In this document: in pieces, positions 56,484 to 64,000 of the stretch
Numbering within the stretch: the stretch's first letter is position 1
Layout: the number at the start of each line of letters is the position of its first letter
DNA from: Rubrivivax sp.
GTDB taxonomy: Bacteria; Pseudomonadota; Gammaproteobacteria; Burkholderiales; Burkholderiaceae_C
Direction of reading: 5' to 3'
NCBI GenBank assembly: GCA_027485165.1
Contig: JAIXRN010000018.1
Coordinates: forward strand, 124,001-188,000
DNA: 64,000 bases
Notes under the pieces: model-generated
What the model was told of the DNA's origin: nothing
Database searches by the model: none
The model's input: only the letters and a program-made list of their open reading frames with translations
Position numbers and translations under genes: made by a program

Positions 56484-57242
56484 TCACGAACTGGCGATGC
56501 TGCCAGACACCGGCGCCAGAAGCCCGGCCAGGGTCATCGCCGGGGCGGCGTCCAGGTCGTCGCGCACCCAGGCTGCCGCTTCGAACTGCGCCAGCGCGAA
56601 GTAGGCACTGCGCGTGACGCCGCAGGCCAGACCGGCCGCGCGTGCGGCCTGCAGCCCGACGGGCGAGTCTTCCAGTGCAAAGGCCTCGGACGCGGCCACC
56701 CCCAGACCTTCCAGCGCCAGCCGGTAGACCAGCGGGTCGGGCTTCTTGGCCGGCGCGTCTTCGGCGCAGATGGCCACGCGGAAGAGGCTGCGCCACTGCG
56801 GCCCCCAGATGCTGACCAACAGGGCGTTGACATTGCCGCGGCTGCTGGTGGTGGCCACGGCCAGCGCCACGCCAGCGGCCTGGCATTCAGCCACCAGGCG
56901 CTCCACGCCCGGGCGCGCGTGCAGCACACCCTGGGCCACCACGGCTTCGTACAGGCCGTTCTTGCGCTCGTGCACGGCGCGCGCCAGGGCGTCGCGCTGC
57001 GGGCCGGCCGGCGGGGCGTCGGGGCGCATGGCCATGTCGTGCAGCAGGCGTTCGCGCCCGCCGGCCACCAGCAGCAGGTCGCCGTAGGTGGCTTCGTCCC
57101 AGTGCCAGGGCAGGCCCAGGGCGGCAAAGGCCTGGTTGTAGGCCACGCGGTGGCCGTCGCGTTCGGTCTCGGCGATGGTGCCGTCGACGTCCCAGATCAA
57201 CGCGCGCAGGGGCGGGGCTTCGGGCTGGCCCGCGGCGGCCAT
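56484..57242 (-). CDS. cbbY: HAD-family phosphatase CbbY
   Basis: A 252-residue HAD hydrolase. The nucleophile pair is D18/D20 in LIWDVDGTIAETERDGH. VATTSSRGNVNALL and AKKPDPLVYRLALEGLG complete the active site. CbbY hydrolyses xylulose-1,5-bisphosphate, a RuBisCO inhibitor. It follows phosphoribulokinase by 1 bp in a Calvin-cycle run, supporting CbbY over phosphoglycolate phosphatase. Confidence 0.9.
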   Translation of the reverse strand: MAAAGQPEAPPLRALIWDVDGTIAETERDGHRVAYNQAFAALGLPWHWDEATYGDLLLVAGGRERLLHDMAMRPDAPPAGPQRDALARAVHERKNGLYEAVVAQGVLHARPGVERLVAECQAAGVALAVATTSSRGNVNALLVSIWGPQWRSLFRVAICAEDAPAKKPDPLVYRLALEGLGVAASEAFALEDSPVGLQAARAAGLACGVTRSAYFALAQFEAAAWVRDDLDAAPAMTLAGLLAPVSGSIASS

Positions 57243-57243
57243 T

Positions 57244-58128
57244 TCAGATGGCCCCCAGCGCCCGCTGGCGCCTTTCCATCATGCGCCAGATGAAGGGCGT
57301 GAAGATGAGCTGCATCGCCAGTTCCATCTTGCCGCCGGGCACCACCACGGTGTTGGCGCGGCTCATGAAGCTGTCGTGGATCATGCTCAGCAGGTAGGGA
57401 AAGTCGATGCCTTTGGGGTTGGCAAAGCGGATGACGCACAGGCTTTCGTCGGGCTGCGGGATGTCGCGCGCGATGAAGGGGTTGCTGGTGTCGACGATGG
57501 GCACGCGCTGGAAGTTCACGTGCGTGTGCGCGAACTGCGGCACGATGTAATGCACGTAGTCGGGCATGCGGCGCAGGATGGTGTCGGTGACGGCTTCGGC
57601 GCTGTAGCCCCGCACATGCTTGTCGCGCCAGAGCTTCTGGATCCATTCCAGGTTGATGACGGGCACCACGCCGATCAGCAGGTCGGGGTAGCGGGCGATG
57701 TTCACCTCGTCGGTGACGACGGCGCCGTGCAGGCCTTCGTAAAACAGCAGGTCGGTGTCGGCTGCAATGTCTTCCCAGGCCGTGAAGGTGCCGGGCTGCT
57801 GGCCGTAGGGCCGCGCCTCGGCCGCGTCGTGCAGGTACTTGCGGCGCCGGCCAGTGCCGCTTTCGCCATAGCTGCGGAAAAGCGCTTCCAGTTCGGGGAA
57901 GAGGTTGTTCTCCGGCCCGAAATGGCTGAAGTGCTTGTTGCCGGCCTTTTCGGCTTCGGCCTGGCGGGCGCGCATTTCCAGCCGGTCGTAGCGGTGGAAG
58001 CTGTCGCCTTCCACGACGGCAGCACGCACGTTTTCACGCCGGAAGATGTTCTCGAACGTGCGCGTGACCGAACTCGTGCCCGCACCCGAAGACCCAGTGA
58101 TGGCGATGATGGGGTGTTTCTGGCTCAT
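57244..58128 (-). CDS. cbbP: Phosphoribulokinase
   Basis: A 294-residue kinase making ribulose-1,5-bisphosphate for the Calvin cycle. P-loop GSSGAGTSSV is at about 11-20. VEGDSFHRYDR has the catalytic Asp. HFGPENNLFPELEALF and RGYSAEAVTDTILRRMPDYVHYI are proteobacterial PRK landmarks. The start MSQKHPIIAITG at 58128 is taken. It is 29 bp after cbbF. Confidence 0.96.
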   Translation of the reverse strand: MSQKHPIIAITGSSGAGTSSVTRTFENIFRRENVRAAVVEGDSFHRYDRLEMRARQAEAEKAGNKHFSHFGPENNLFPELEALFRSYGESGTGRRRKYLHDAAEARPYGQQPGTFTAWEDIAADTDLLFYEGLHGAVVTDEVNIARYPDLLIGVVPVINLEWIQKLWRDKHVRGYSAEAVTDTILRRMPDYVHYIVPQFAHTHVNFQRVPIVDTSNPFIARDIPQPDESLCVIRFANPKGIDFPYLLSMIHDSFMSRANTVVVPGGKMELAMQLIFTPFIWRMMERRQRALGAI

Positions 58129-58157
58129 CGGGGCGGCGGTGGCGCGGCGGGGTGCCG

Positions 58158-59234
58158 TCAGTTCCTGAACAGGCTGCGTTCGGTAAACAGCGGGTTGGCT
58201 GCGTCGCGGCCAGCGGTGTCGGCGTGGTAGCGCTCGATGCGTTCCACCTCGTGCCGGCTGCCAAACACCAGGCCTATGCGCTGGTGCAGCGCGCTGGGCT
58301 TCACCTTCAGCAGGGGCTGGCGGCCGGTGCTGGCCCGGCCGCCGGCCTGTTCGATGAGGAAGCCCACGGGATTGGCTTCGAACAGCAGGCGCTGACGGCC
58401 CGTCTGGTTCGGGTCGCGCGTGTCGCGCGGGGACATGAAGACACCGCCGCGCATCAGGATGCGGTGCGCCTCGGCCACCATGCTGGCGATCCAGCGCATG
58501 TTGAAGTCCTTGGCGCGCGGGCCGGTCTTGCCGGCCAGGCATTCGTCCACGTAGCGTTTCACGGGCGGTTCCCAGAAGCGCGCGTGGCTGCTGTTGATGG
58601 CGAATTCCTGCGTGTCAGCGGGCACCTGGATGTCCGGGTGCGTGAGCTTGAATTCGCCCAGGTTCGGGTCCAGCGTGAAGCCCACCACGCCGTTGCCCAC
58701 GCTCAGGATCAGCATCGTCGTCGGGCCATACAGCGCATAGCCCGCAGCCACCTGCTGAGCGCCAGGCTGCAGGAAGTCGGCTTCAGCGACGTCGCGGCCC
58801 AGTTCGCGTTCCTGCCCGTCGGCTTCAGGCGGCAGGCGCAGGATGCTGAAGATGCTGCCGACCGAGACGTTGACGTCGATGCTGCCGCCCCCGTCCAAGG
58901 GGTCGAACACCAGCAGGTACTTGCCGCGGGTGTACGGCGCCGGGATCTGGCTGGGCTGGTCCAGCGCTTCGCTGGCCATGCCGGCCAGGTTGCCGCTCCA
59001 TTCGGTGGTGCGGACGAAGATCTCGTGGCTCAGCTCGTCCAGCGGCTGGGCGGCGCTGTCCTGGGCGCTGTCCTGCGCACTACCGAGTGCGCCGAAGGCC
59101 ACCGACCGCGCAATAGCCTTGCAGGCCAGCGACACGTCCAGGATCAGCGCATTCAGCTCGCCACTGGCGGCCGGGAAGCGGCGTCGTTCCTCGATCAGGT
59201 ACTGCGTCAGCGTACGGCGGTGGGACAGGGGCAT
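58158..59234 (-). CDS. cbbF: Fructose-1,6-bisphosphatase class I
   Basis: A 358-residue Mg-dependent phosphatase. The metal site VFDPLDGGGSIDVNVSVGSIF (given by its ends) and NMRWIASMVAEAHRIL are present. The region near 50-62 contains duplicated Ala-Gln-Asp-Ser encoded by a 12-bp tandem repeat. It works in the Calvin cycle or gluconeogenesis. First gene of cbbFPY, divergent from cbbR by 140 bp. Confidence 0.94.
   Translation of the reverse strand: MPLSHRRTLTQYLIEERRRFPAASGELNALILDVSLACKAIARSVAFGALGSAQDSAQDSAAQPLDELSHEIFVRTTEWSGNLAGMASEALDQPSQIPAPYTRGKYLLVFDPLDGGGSIDVNVSVGSIFSILRLPPEADGQERELGRDVAEADFLQPGAQQVAAGYALYGPTTMLILSVGNGVVGFTLDPNLGEFKLTHPDIQVPADTQEFAINSSHARFWEPPVKRYVDECLAGKTGPRAKDFNMRWIASMVAEAHRILMRGGVFMSPRDTRDPNQTGRQRLLFEANPVGFLIEQAGGRASTGRQPLLKVKPSALHQRIGLVFGSRHEVERIERYHADTAGRDAANPLFTERSLFRN
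59052..59075. repeat. 12-bp direct duplication in cbbF
   Basis: GGCGCTGTCCTG occurs twice in direct succession and adds four residues (Ala-Gln-Asp-Ser) to a surface loop of the phosphatase. Confidence 0.9.
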
Positions 59235-59312
59235 GGCGGGCTCGCAGAGGATTCGGGGACTGCAGGGCGGACCGTCAAGGCAAGGCCCTGTGACTGTAGG
59301 CGGCCGCGCTCA

Positions 59313-59325
59313 TCAGGCAAAGTCA
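59313..59325. promoter_or_regulatory. Possible CbbR-binding half site in the cbbR-cbbF spacer
   Basis: TCA-N7-TCA matches the TNA-N7-TNA consensus of CbbR sites and lies in the 140-bp spacer of the divergent cbbR and cbbF genes. The motif is short and can occur by chance. Confidence 0.35.
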
Positions 59326-59374
59326 TTTCTTGCAAGCCGTACCATCAGGGCAGCCTTATGCAGACAATGGGCCC

Positions 59375-60322
59375 ATGAATATCACGTTTCGTCAGCTGCG
59401 GGTTTTCACGGAAGTCGCGCAGCAGGGCAGCATGGCACGCGCTGCCGAAACCCTGCACCTGACGCCACCGGCGATTTCCATGCAGATCAAGGAAATCGAA
59501 GCCCAGGTCGGCCTGCCGCTGTTTGACCGCAACGGCCGCGCCGTGACGCTGTCCACTGCTGGCGAATACTTCCTGGTGCATGCCAAGCGGCTGCTGGCGG
59601 CGCTGAAAGACGCCGACCACGCCATGGCCAGGCTCAAGCGCGTGGAACACGGCCTGTTGACGATCGGCATGGTCAGCACGGCCAAATACTTCGTGCCGCG
59701 CCTGCTGGCGCGCTTCCATCAAGACCACCAGGGCGTGGACGTGCGGCTGAAGGTGGCCGCCAACCGCGAACAGCTGGTGGCGCTGATGCAGGCCGGCGAC
59801 GTGGACCTGTCCATCATGGGCCGCCCGCCGCGTGAAGTCGCCACGCGCGCCGAAGCCTTCGCTGCGCACCCCCTGGTCTTCATCGCCCCGCCCGACCACC
59901 CGCTGGCACAGCGCTGCGACATCCCGGTGGCGGCGCTGGAAAACCACCCCTTCATCGCGCGCGAACATGGTTCAGGCACGCGCTCGGCGATGGAAGGCTT
60001 CTTTGAAGAACACCGCTTCCAGCCGCGCATTGCGATGGAAATGCCCAGCAACGAAACCATCAAGCAGGCCGTCATCGCCGGGCTGGGCTTGAGCTTCCTG
60101 TCGCTGCACACCGTGGGACTGGAGCTGAAGCACGACCTGATCAGGGTGCTGGACATCAGCGGCACGCCGCTGATGCGCATGTGGAACGTGGTGCACCTGG
60201 GCGGCAAGGTGCTGTCGCCGGCGGCCGAGGCCTTCCGCTGCTACGTCATCGACCATGGCGAAGCCCACTTGGTCGCGCACGACACGCCCATCCTGGCCGC
60301 GCAGGCGCAGCCCCGCGCCTGA
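59375..60322 (+). CDS. cbbR: LysR-family regulator CbbR
   Basis: A 315-residue LysR regulator. N-terminal HTH: FRQLRVFTEVAQQGSMARAAETLHL and PPAISMQIKEIE. The effector domain contains VSTAKYFVPRLLARF and EMPSNETIKQAVIAGLGLSF, a pattern shared by CbbR proteins. It is divergent from cbbFPY, the expected position. CbbR responds to metabolites such as RuBP or phosphoenolpyruvate in other bacteria. Confidence 0.92.
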   Translation: MNITFRQLRVFTEVAQQGSMARAAETLHLTPPAISMQIKEIEAQVGLPLFDRNGRAVTLSTAGEYFLVHAKRLLAALKDADHAMARLKRVEHGLLTIGMVSTAKYFVPRLLARFHQDHQGVDVRLKVAANREQLVALMQAGDVDLSIMGRPPREVATRAEAFAAHPLVFIAPPDHPLAQRCDIPVAALENHPFIAREHGSGTRSAMEGFFEEHRFQPRIAMEMPSNETIKQAVIAGLGLSFLSLHTVGLELKHDLIRVLDISGTPLMRMWNVVHLGGKVLSPAAEAFRCYVIDHGEAHLVAHDTPILAAQAQPRA

Positions 60323-60334
60323 AACAGCGGCGCT

Positions 60335-60679
60335 TCAGGCTTTGCGCACGGCCTTCTTCGCCGGCGCCTTCTTGGCGGCCGGCGCCGCGCTCTTGCTCAG
60401 CAGCGCGTCCAGGTTCTTTTCGATCTCGCTCTCGATCGTCTTGCTGAAGGCGCCCAGCAGGAAGCCCAACTTGGCGTTCAGGTCGAAATGGTCGGCGGCC
60501 ACCACCAGCCGGCCGCTGACGCCCGTGCGCGTGAATTCCACCGTGTCACTGGTCTCGCCTTCGATCACGGTGCAGGCCATGTCGAACTTTTCCTCGACGT
60601 CTTCGGCCCACTTCCAGGCGATCTTGCGCGCCTTGGCCAGGCCCAGGCTGTGGTCACGGTGGATGTGGATGTCGGCCAT
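60335..60679 (-). CDS. Polyhydroxyalkanoic acid system family protein
   Basis: A 114-residue protein. The domain start ADIHIHRDHSLGLAKARKIAWKWAEDV is given by its ends (ADIHIHRDHSLGL, AWKWAEDV). FTRTGVSGRLVVAADHFDL and LGFLLGAFSKTIESEI follow. The Lys/Ala-rich tail (KKAPAKKAVRKA) resembles PHA-granule and nucleoid-associated tails. Family members are linked to PHA granules, but biochemical function is unclear. ATG at 60679 chosen. Confidence 0.8.
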   Translation of the reverse strand: MADIHIHRDHSLGLAKARKIAWKWAEDVEEKFDMACTVIEGETSDTVEFTRTGVSGRLVVAADHFDLNAKLGFLLGAFSKTIESEIEKNLDALLSKSAAPAAKKAPAKKAVRKA

Positions 60680-60693
60680 GTGCGGGGCTTTCC

Positions 60694-61797
60694 TCAAGGG
60701 GGGTTGATCAGCCTGCTGCGGCGTTCGGCACGGGGCAGTCGGGCCAGGATTCTGACCTCGCGATGAAAGCGCGCAAAGTCGCGGTCCATGCAGGCATAAA
60801 GAAATTCGAAGGCTGGCACCAGGTCGTCATAGGCGGCCTGCACCGCGAAGGCCGCATTGTTGGCGCGCTGCACCCAGCCGTCGTAGCCGGCGAAACCCGC
60901 CCAGGGCCCGGCTTTCAGGGCGGCGTATTCGACACGGAAGTCGGCCATCACCTGAGCCTTGGCGCGGCGCTTGTCGGCTTCGGGCTGCGCGCTGGCGTAG
61001 ACGGCGGCCAGACGTTCGCGCGTGCGCCGCGTCAGGGCGCGGAAGTCCTGCCGGCGGGCGTCGGCCAGCGCGGCTTCGGCGCGTGCGCGCTCGCGCCCGG
61101 GCTGCTGCAGCCACAGCGCGGTGCCGATGCGTTCCACCGCCACCGCATACGATTCATTGAAGAGCGTGTCGTCGTCGGCATAGGCCACCTGGTGTGCGAG
61201 TTCGTGGAATAAGAGCCGCGCCAGGTCAGCTTCCGGCAGGGCCAGGAAAGTGTTCAGCAGCGGGTCGCCGCCCAGCCAGTTGGTCTTGCCCAGCGTGCTG
61301 TAGGCGGGAACACCGTAGACGCTGGTTTCCCAGCCCTCGCCAGCCAGGTCAGCGGCCAGCGCGTCGGCTGGGGCGCGGCTGAAATAGCCGCGGTAGCCCA
61401 CGCAGCCCACGACCGGGAAGCACCAAGTCTTCAGTTCCAGCGACAGCTCAGGCGCGGCCACCAGGTTGAACACGGCCGAAGGGCGCTGCAGGTCGGCATA
61501 ACGGCGGTAGCTGGCGTTGTCGGGCAGCTTCAGTTCGGCCACGGCGAAGTCGCGCATCTGCTGGCTCAGCGCCAGGCGTTCGCGCAGCGCCGGCGGCGTG
61601 GCCGGGTCGGCCAGCAGCTGGGCCACCGGCTGCGCCGCGCGCACCATCTGCAGGTGGCCACCGGCGGCCTGCGCGTAGTAGCCCAGTTCGCTGCCCAGGC
61701 TGCTGCAGCCGCTGCCCAGGCACAGGGCAGCCACAGCCAGCGCCGCAGCGCCCAGCAAGCCCCCTGCAACGGCCATCAGCAGGCCCTTTCGGCGCAC
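60694..61797 (-). CDS. Putative zinc aminopeptidase lipoprotein
   Basis: A 367-residue protein of the bacterial putative aminopeptidase family (Aminopep). The N-terminus RRKGLLMAVAGGLLG then LCLGSGCSSLG is a lipoprotein signal, with lipidated Cys near residue 31. The zinc motif HELAH is near 197-201 (LLFHELAHQVAYADDD), with a downstream Glu in FNESYAVAVERIG. GYYAQAAGGHLQMV is a family landmark. The start is a GTG at 61797; an ATG at 61776 is also possible. Membrane-anchored in the periplasm; substrate unknown. Confidence 0.85.
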   Translation of the reverse strand: MRRKGLLMAVAGGLLGAAALAVAALCLGSGCSSLGSELGYYAQAAGGHLQMVRAAQPVAQLLADPATPPALRERLALSQQMRDFAVAELKLPDNASYRRYADLQRPSAVFNLVAAPELSLELKTWCFPVVGCVGYRGYFSRAPADALAADLAGEGWETSVYGVPAYSTLGKTNWLGGDPLLNTFLALPEADLARLLFHELAHQVAYADDDTLFNESYAVAVERIGTALWLQQPGRERARAEAALADARRQDFRALTRRTRERLAAVYASAQPEADKRRAKAQVMADFRVEYAALKAGPWAGFAGYDGWVQRANNAAFAVQAAYDDLVPAFEFLYACMDRDFARFHREVRILARLPRAERRSRLINPP

Positions 61798-61801
61798 GGG
61801 T

Positions 61802-63970
61802 TCAAGGGGCTGGGGCGGGCCCTGCAGGCCGTGCGCTGGCGGCCGCGGCCTGCGCCAAGGTCTCCGCCAGCGCCACTTCCACCAGGCAGTCGTAGAACGA
61901 CGGGGCGCGGCCCATGTCGGTCAGCCGCTGGTGTGTCAGCTCGTTCACGTTGGTCCCGTTCAGGCCGAACTTGCGCCACCAGATACCCAGGCCGTTGACC
62001 ACGCCCGGTCGCGCGCGCGGGCTGATGTCGGCCTTGCAGACGTAGCTACCACGATCGTTGAACACGCGCACGGTGCTGCCACTGGCGATGCCGCGCGCCT
62101 GCGCGTCCTGCGGGTGGATTTCCAGCCGCGGTTCCTTTTCCGCCGCGCGCAGGCTGGGTACGTTGACGAAACTGCTGTTCAGGAAGTGCCGTGCCGGCGG
62201 CGAGATCATCGCCAGCGGATAGCGCTGCGCCAGTTCGGGCGCGGCCGCAGCGCACTCGTAATTCGGCACATGGTCGGGCGCCTGACCGTGTTCATCCACG
62301 GCCATGACCTTGCCGCTGGGCGTGGCAAAGCCGCCTGCGGCAAAGGGCGCGTCGGGCAGCTTCAGTCGCGCCCAGCCCTGCGCGGCCAGGGCCTGCGGGT
62401 CGACCTGATCGGGCCGGAAAGCGGCGCGAGCCATGGCTTCGTCGCTGTCGCGGAAACAGGGCTCATCGAAGCCCATGCGCGCAGCCAGGCGGCGGAAGAT
62501 TTCGGCATTCGACAGCGCCTGGCCCACGGGCGCGATGGCCGGTTCATTCAGCAGCGCATAGGTGTGGCCGTAGGACGTGTGGGCGTCCCAGTGTTCCAGC
62601 TGCGTGGTGGCGGGCAGCACGTAGTCGGCGTGGTCGGCGGTGTCGGTCATGAAGTGTTCCAGCACCACCGTGAACAAGTCTTCACGCCGGAAGCCCTGCG
62701 CCACGCGGCCGCTGTGCGGGGCCACGGCCACAGGGTTGCTGTTGTAGACCACCAGGGCCTCGATCTTCGGGCCGAAGGCCGGGCTAGCGTCGCGGTTCAG
62801 GTCGTCGCCGATGGTGGACATGTTGATGGTGCGCGGCCGGCCCTGGCCGTGCACCACGGCCAGCAGGTCGGGCCGCTGCAGCCAGGCGTCCCGGCGCGCC
62901 GGCGCAAACCAGCCGCTGGCCGACAGCAGCAGGCCGCCAGCGCGGTGGCGCCAGGCGCCCGTCAGGCAGGGCAGCAGGGCCACCAGGCGCACGGCGCTGC
63001 CGGCGCCGTGCACGCGCTGCATGCCGTAGTTCAGGCGGATGGCCGCGGGCCCCGTGCTGCCGTAGTCGTGCGCCAGCTGCCGCACTTCATCCACCGTGAT
63101 GCCGCACACGGCCGCAGAACGCTCGGGCGGCCATTGCAAGGCGCGTTCACGCAGCGCGGGCCAGCCGTCCACGTGGCGGGCGATGTAGTCATGGTCCAGC
63201 CAATCGTGGATGATCAGCTCGTGCATCAGCCCCAGGGCCAACGCGGCGTCGGTGCCGGGCATCAGGCCGATGTGCTGGTGACACTTCTCGGCCGTCTCGG
63301 TCTTGCGCGGGTCGATGCAGATCAGCTTGGCCCCCGCGCGCTTGGCCTGCTGGGCAAAGGTCCAGAAATGCAGGTTGCTGGTGATGCTGTTGCTGCCCCA
63401 GATCAGGATCAGCCGGCTTTCGGCGAAGAACTCGGTGTGCATGCCGATCTTGCCGCCGTAGGTGGCCGCCAGCGCAGCCCCGCCCGCGCTGGCGCAGATG
63501 GTGCGGTCCAGCAGGCTGGCGCCCAGGCGGTGGAAAAAGCGCGCGGCCATGCCGTCGCCCTGCACCAGGCCCATGGTGCCGGCGTAGCTGTAGGGCAGGA
63601 TGGCCTGGGCGCCTTCCGGGCCCCGTGCGGCGATAGCCTTCAGGCGCGCAGCGATGTCGTCCAGCGCTTCGTCCCAGCTGCAGGGGGTGAATTGGCCTGA
63701 ACCCTTGGGGCCCGTGCGGCGCAGCGGCGTCAGCACGCGGGCCGGGTCGTAGCTACGTTCGGTGTAGCGGCTGACCTTGGTGCACAGCGCGCCGTGGGTG
63801 GGCGGGTGCTCGGGGTCGCCCTGCACCTTGATGGCGATGCCGTCCTGCACGGTCACCTGTAGCGCGCAGGTGTCGGGGCAGTCGTGCGGGCAGGCCCCCC
63901 GCACGGTACGCACGATGGGCACGGTTCGCGCGGTCTTCAGCGCCACGGCGCCAGCGTCTGGGGTCGTCAT
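61802..63970 (-). CDS. Molybdopterin oxidoreductase (DMSO reductase superfamily)
   Basis: A 722-residue cytosolic-looking enzyme with no Tat signal. The N-terminal 4Fe-4S motif is CPHDCPDTC (about 28-36) with the fourth Cys in GALCTKVSRY. The bis-MGD domains follow, with LIWGSNSITSNLHFW, CIDPRKTETAEKCHQH and GLMPGTDAALALGL. The probable Mo-ligand region is RTICASAGGAAL. The C-terminal cap domain carries NDRGSYVCKADIS. Substrate cannot be assigned. It starts 30 bp from the window edge; the ATG at 63970 is inside. Confidence 0.92.
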   Translation of the reverse strand: MTTPDAGAVALKTARTVPIVRTVRGACPHDCPDTCALQVTVQDGIAIKVQGDPEHPPTHGALCTKVSRYTERSYDPARVLTPLRRTGPKGSGQFTPCSWDEALDDIAARLKAIAARGPEGAQAILPYSYAGTMGLVQGDGMAARFFHRLGASLLDRTICASAGGAALAATYGGKIGMHTEFFAESRLILIWGSNSITSNLHFWTFAQQAKRAGAKLICIDPRKTETAEKCHQHIGLMPGTDAALALGLMHELIIHDWLDHDYIARHVDGWPALRERALQWPPERSAAVCGITVDEVRQLAHDYGSTGPAAIRLNYGMQRVHGAGSAVRLVALLPCLTGAWRHRAGGLLLSASGWFAPARRDAWLQRPDLLAVVHGQGRPRTINMSTIGDDLNRDASPAFGPKIEALVVYNSNPVAVAPHSGRVAQGFRREDLFTVVLEHFMTDTADHADYVLPATTQLEHWDAHTSYGHTYALLNEPAIAPVGQALSNAEIFRRLAARMGFDEPCFRDSDEAMARAAFRPDQVDPQALAAQGWARLKLPDAPFAAGGFATPSGKVMAVDEHGQAPDHVPNYECAAAAPELAQRYPLAMISPPARHFLNSSFVNVPSLRAAEKEPRLEIHPQDAQARGIASGSTVRVFNDRGSYVCKADISPRARPGVVNGLGIWWRKFGLNGTNVNELTHQRLTDMGRAPSFYDCLVEVALAETLAQAAAASARPAGPAPAP

Positions 63971-64000
63971 CGCGCAGACTGTGCCACAGCCGCCACGCCG

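Overview
The window is GC-rich chromosomal DNA, densely packed, with many 4-bp start/stop overlaps. The gene content and several conserved blocks point to a betaproteobacterium of the order Burkholderiales. These blocks are hrcA/nadK/recN/rapZ, TPR-lolB-ispE-tRNA-Gln-prs-rplY-pth, and yadGH-like ABC/bolA/hisG. A PEP-CTERM protein, a polyhydroxyalkanoate-system protein and Calvin-cycle genes suggest the Rubrivivax/Leptothrix-like part of that order; this placement is inference.

Layout. 1-6653: aromatic catabolism. hmgA (partial), a small DUF2783 gene, an FAD monooxygenase and an MBL-fold protein lie behind a VanR-type GntR regulator, divergent from vanAB, with two VanR-type operator palindromes at the divergence. 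6693-8924: a TonB-dependent receptor. 9408-15419: an unusual, tightly coupled plus-strand cassette of unknown function. It has a small ORF, a tail-fibre-like repeat protein, a 1346-residue protein and a 354-residue protein, and it ends beside the 3' end of a CAT-anticodon tRNA. 15706-21019: hrcA, nadK, recN, rapZ and a LON-domain gene. 21119-23626: two small membrane proteins and an MDR-family oxidoreductase. 23698-27710: mutY, a dynamin-like GTPase and mutM. 27755-34312: TPR protein, lolB, ispE, tRNA-Gln, prs, rplY, pth and a DUF4124-like protein. 34200-43721: ferredoxin, coaD, rsmD and a rearranged histidine operon.

The histidine operon is the most unusual core region. hisD is fused in frame to a GNAT acetyltransferase domain. 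A VapBC-like toxin-antitoxin pair with its own promoter and paired operators sits between hisD and hisC, and the toxin stop overlaps the hisC start. A PEP-CTERM CHRD gene on the opposite strand separates hisA from hisF. hisI, hisE and murA are not at their usual places.

43780-47119: bolA, a ClpP-like protease, an ABC-2 exporter and a TetR regulator. 47369-48152: two small secreted paralogues sharing an identical 42-nt tract. 48128-53843: a peptide/nickel-type ABC transporter operon headed by an SRPBCC protein. 53950-55818: a wax ester synthase/DGAT facing an acyl-CoA-binding protein. 55861-56454: a periplasmic glutathione peroxidase. 56484-60322: cbbY, cbbP and cbbF divergent from cbbR, with no RuBisCO genes in the window. 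60335-63970: a PHA-system protein, a putative aminopeptidase lipoprotein and a molybdopterin oxidoreductase.

No CRISPR array, rRNA, recognisable insertion sequence or integrase was seen. The best candidates for undescribed biology are the 9.4-15.4 kb cassette and the HisD-GNAT/VapBC arrangement.
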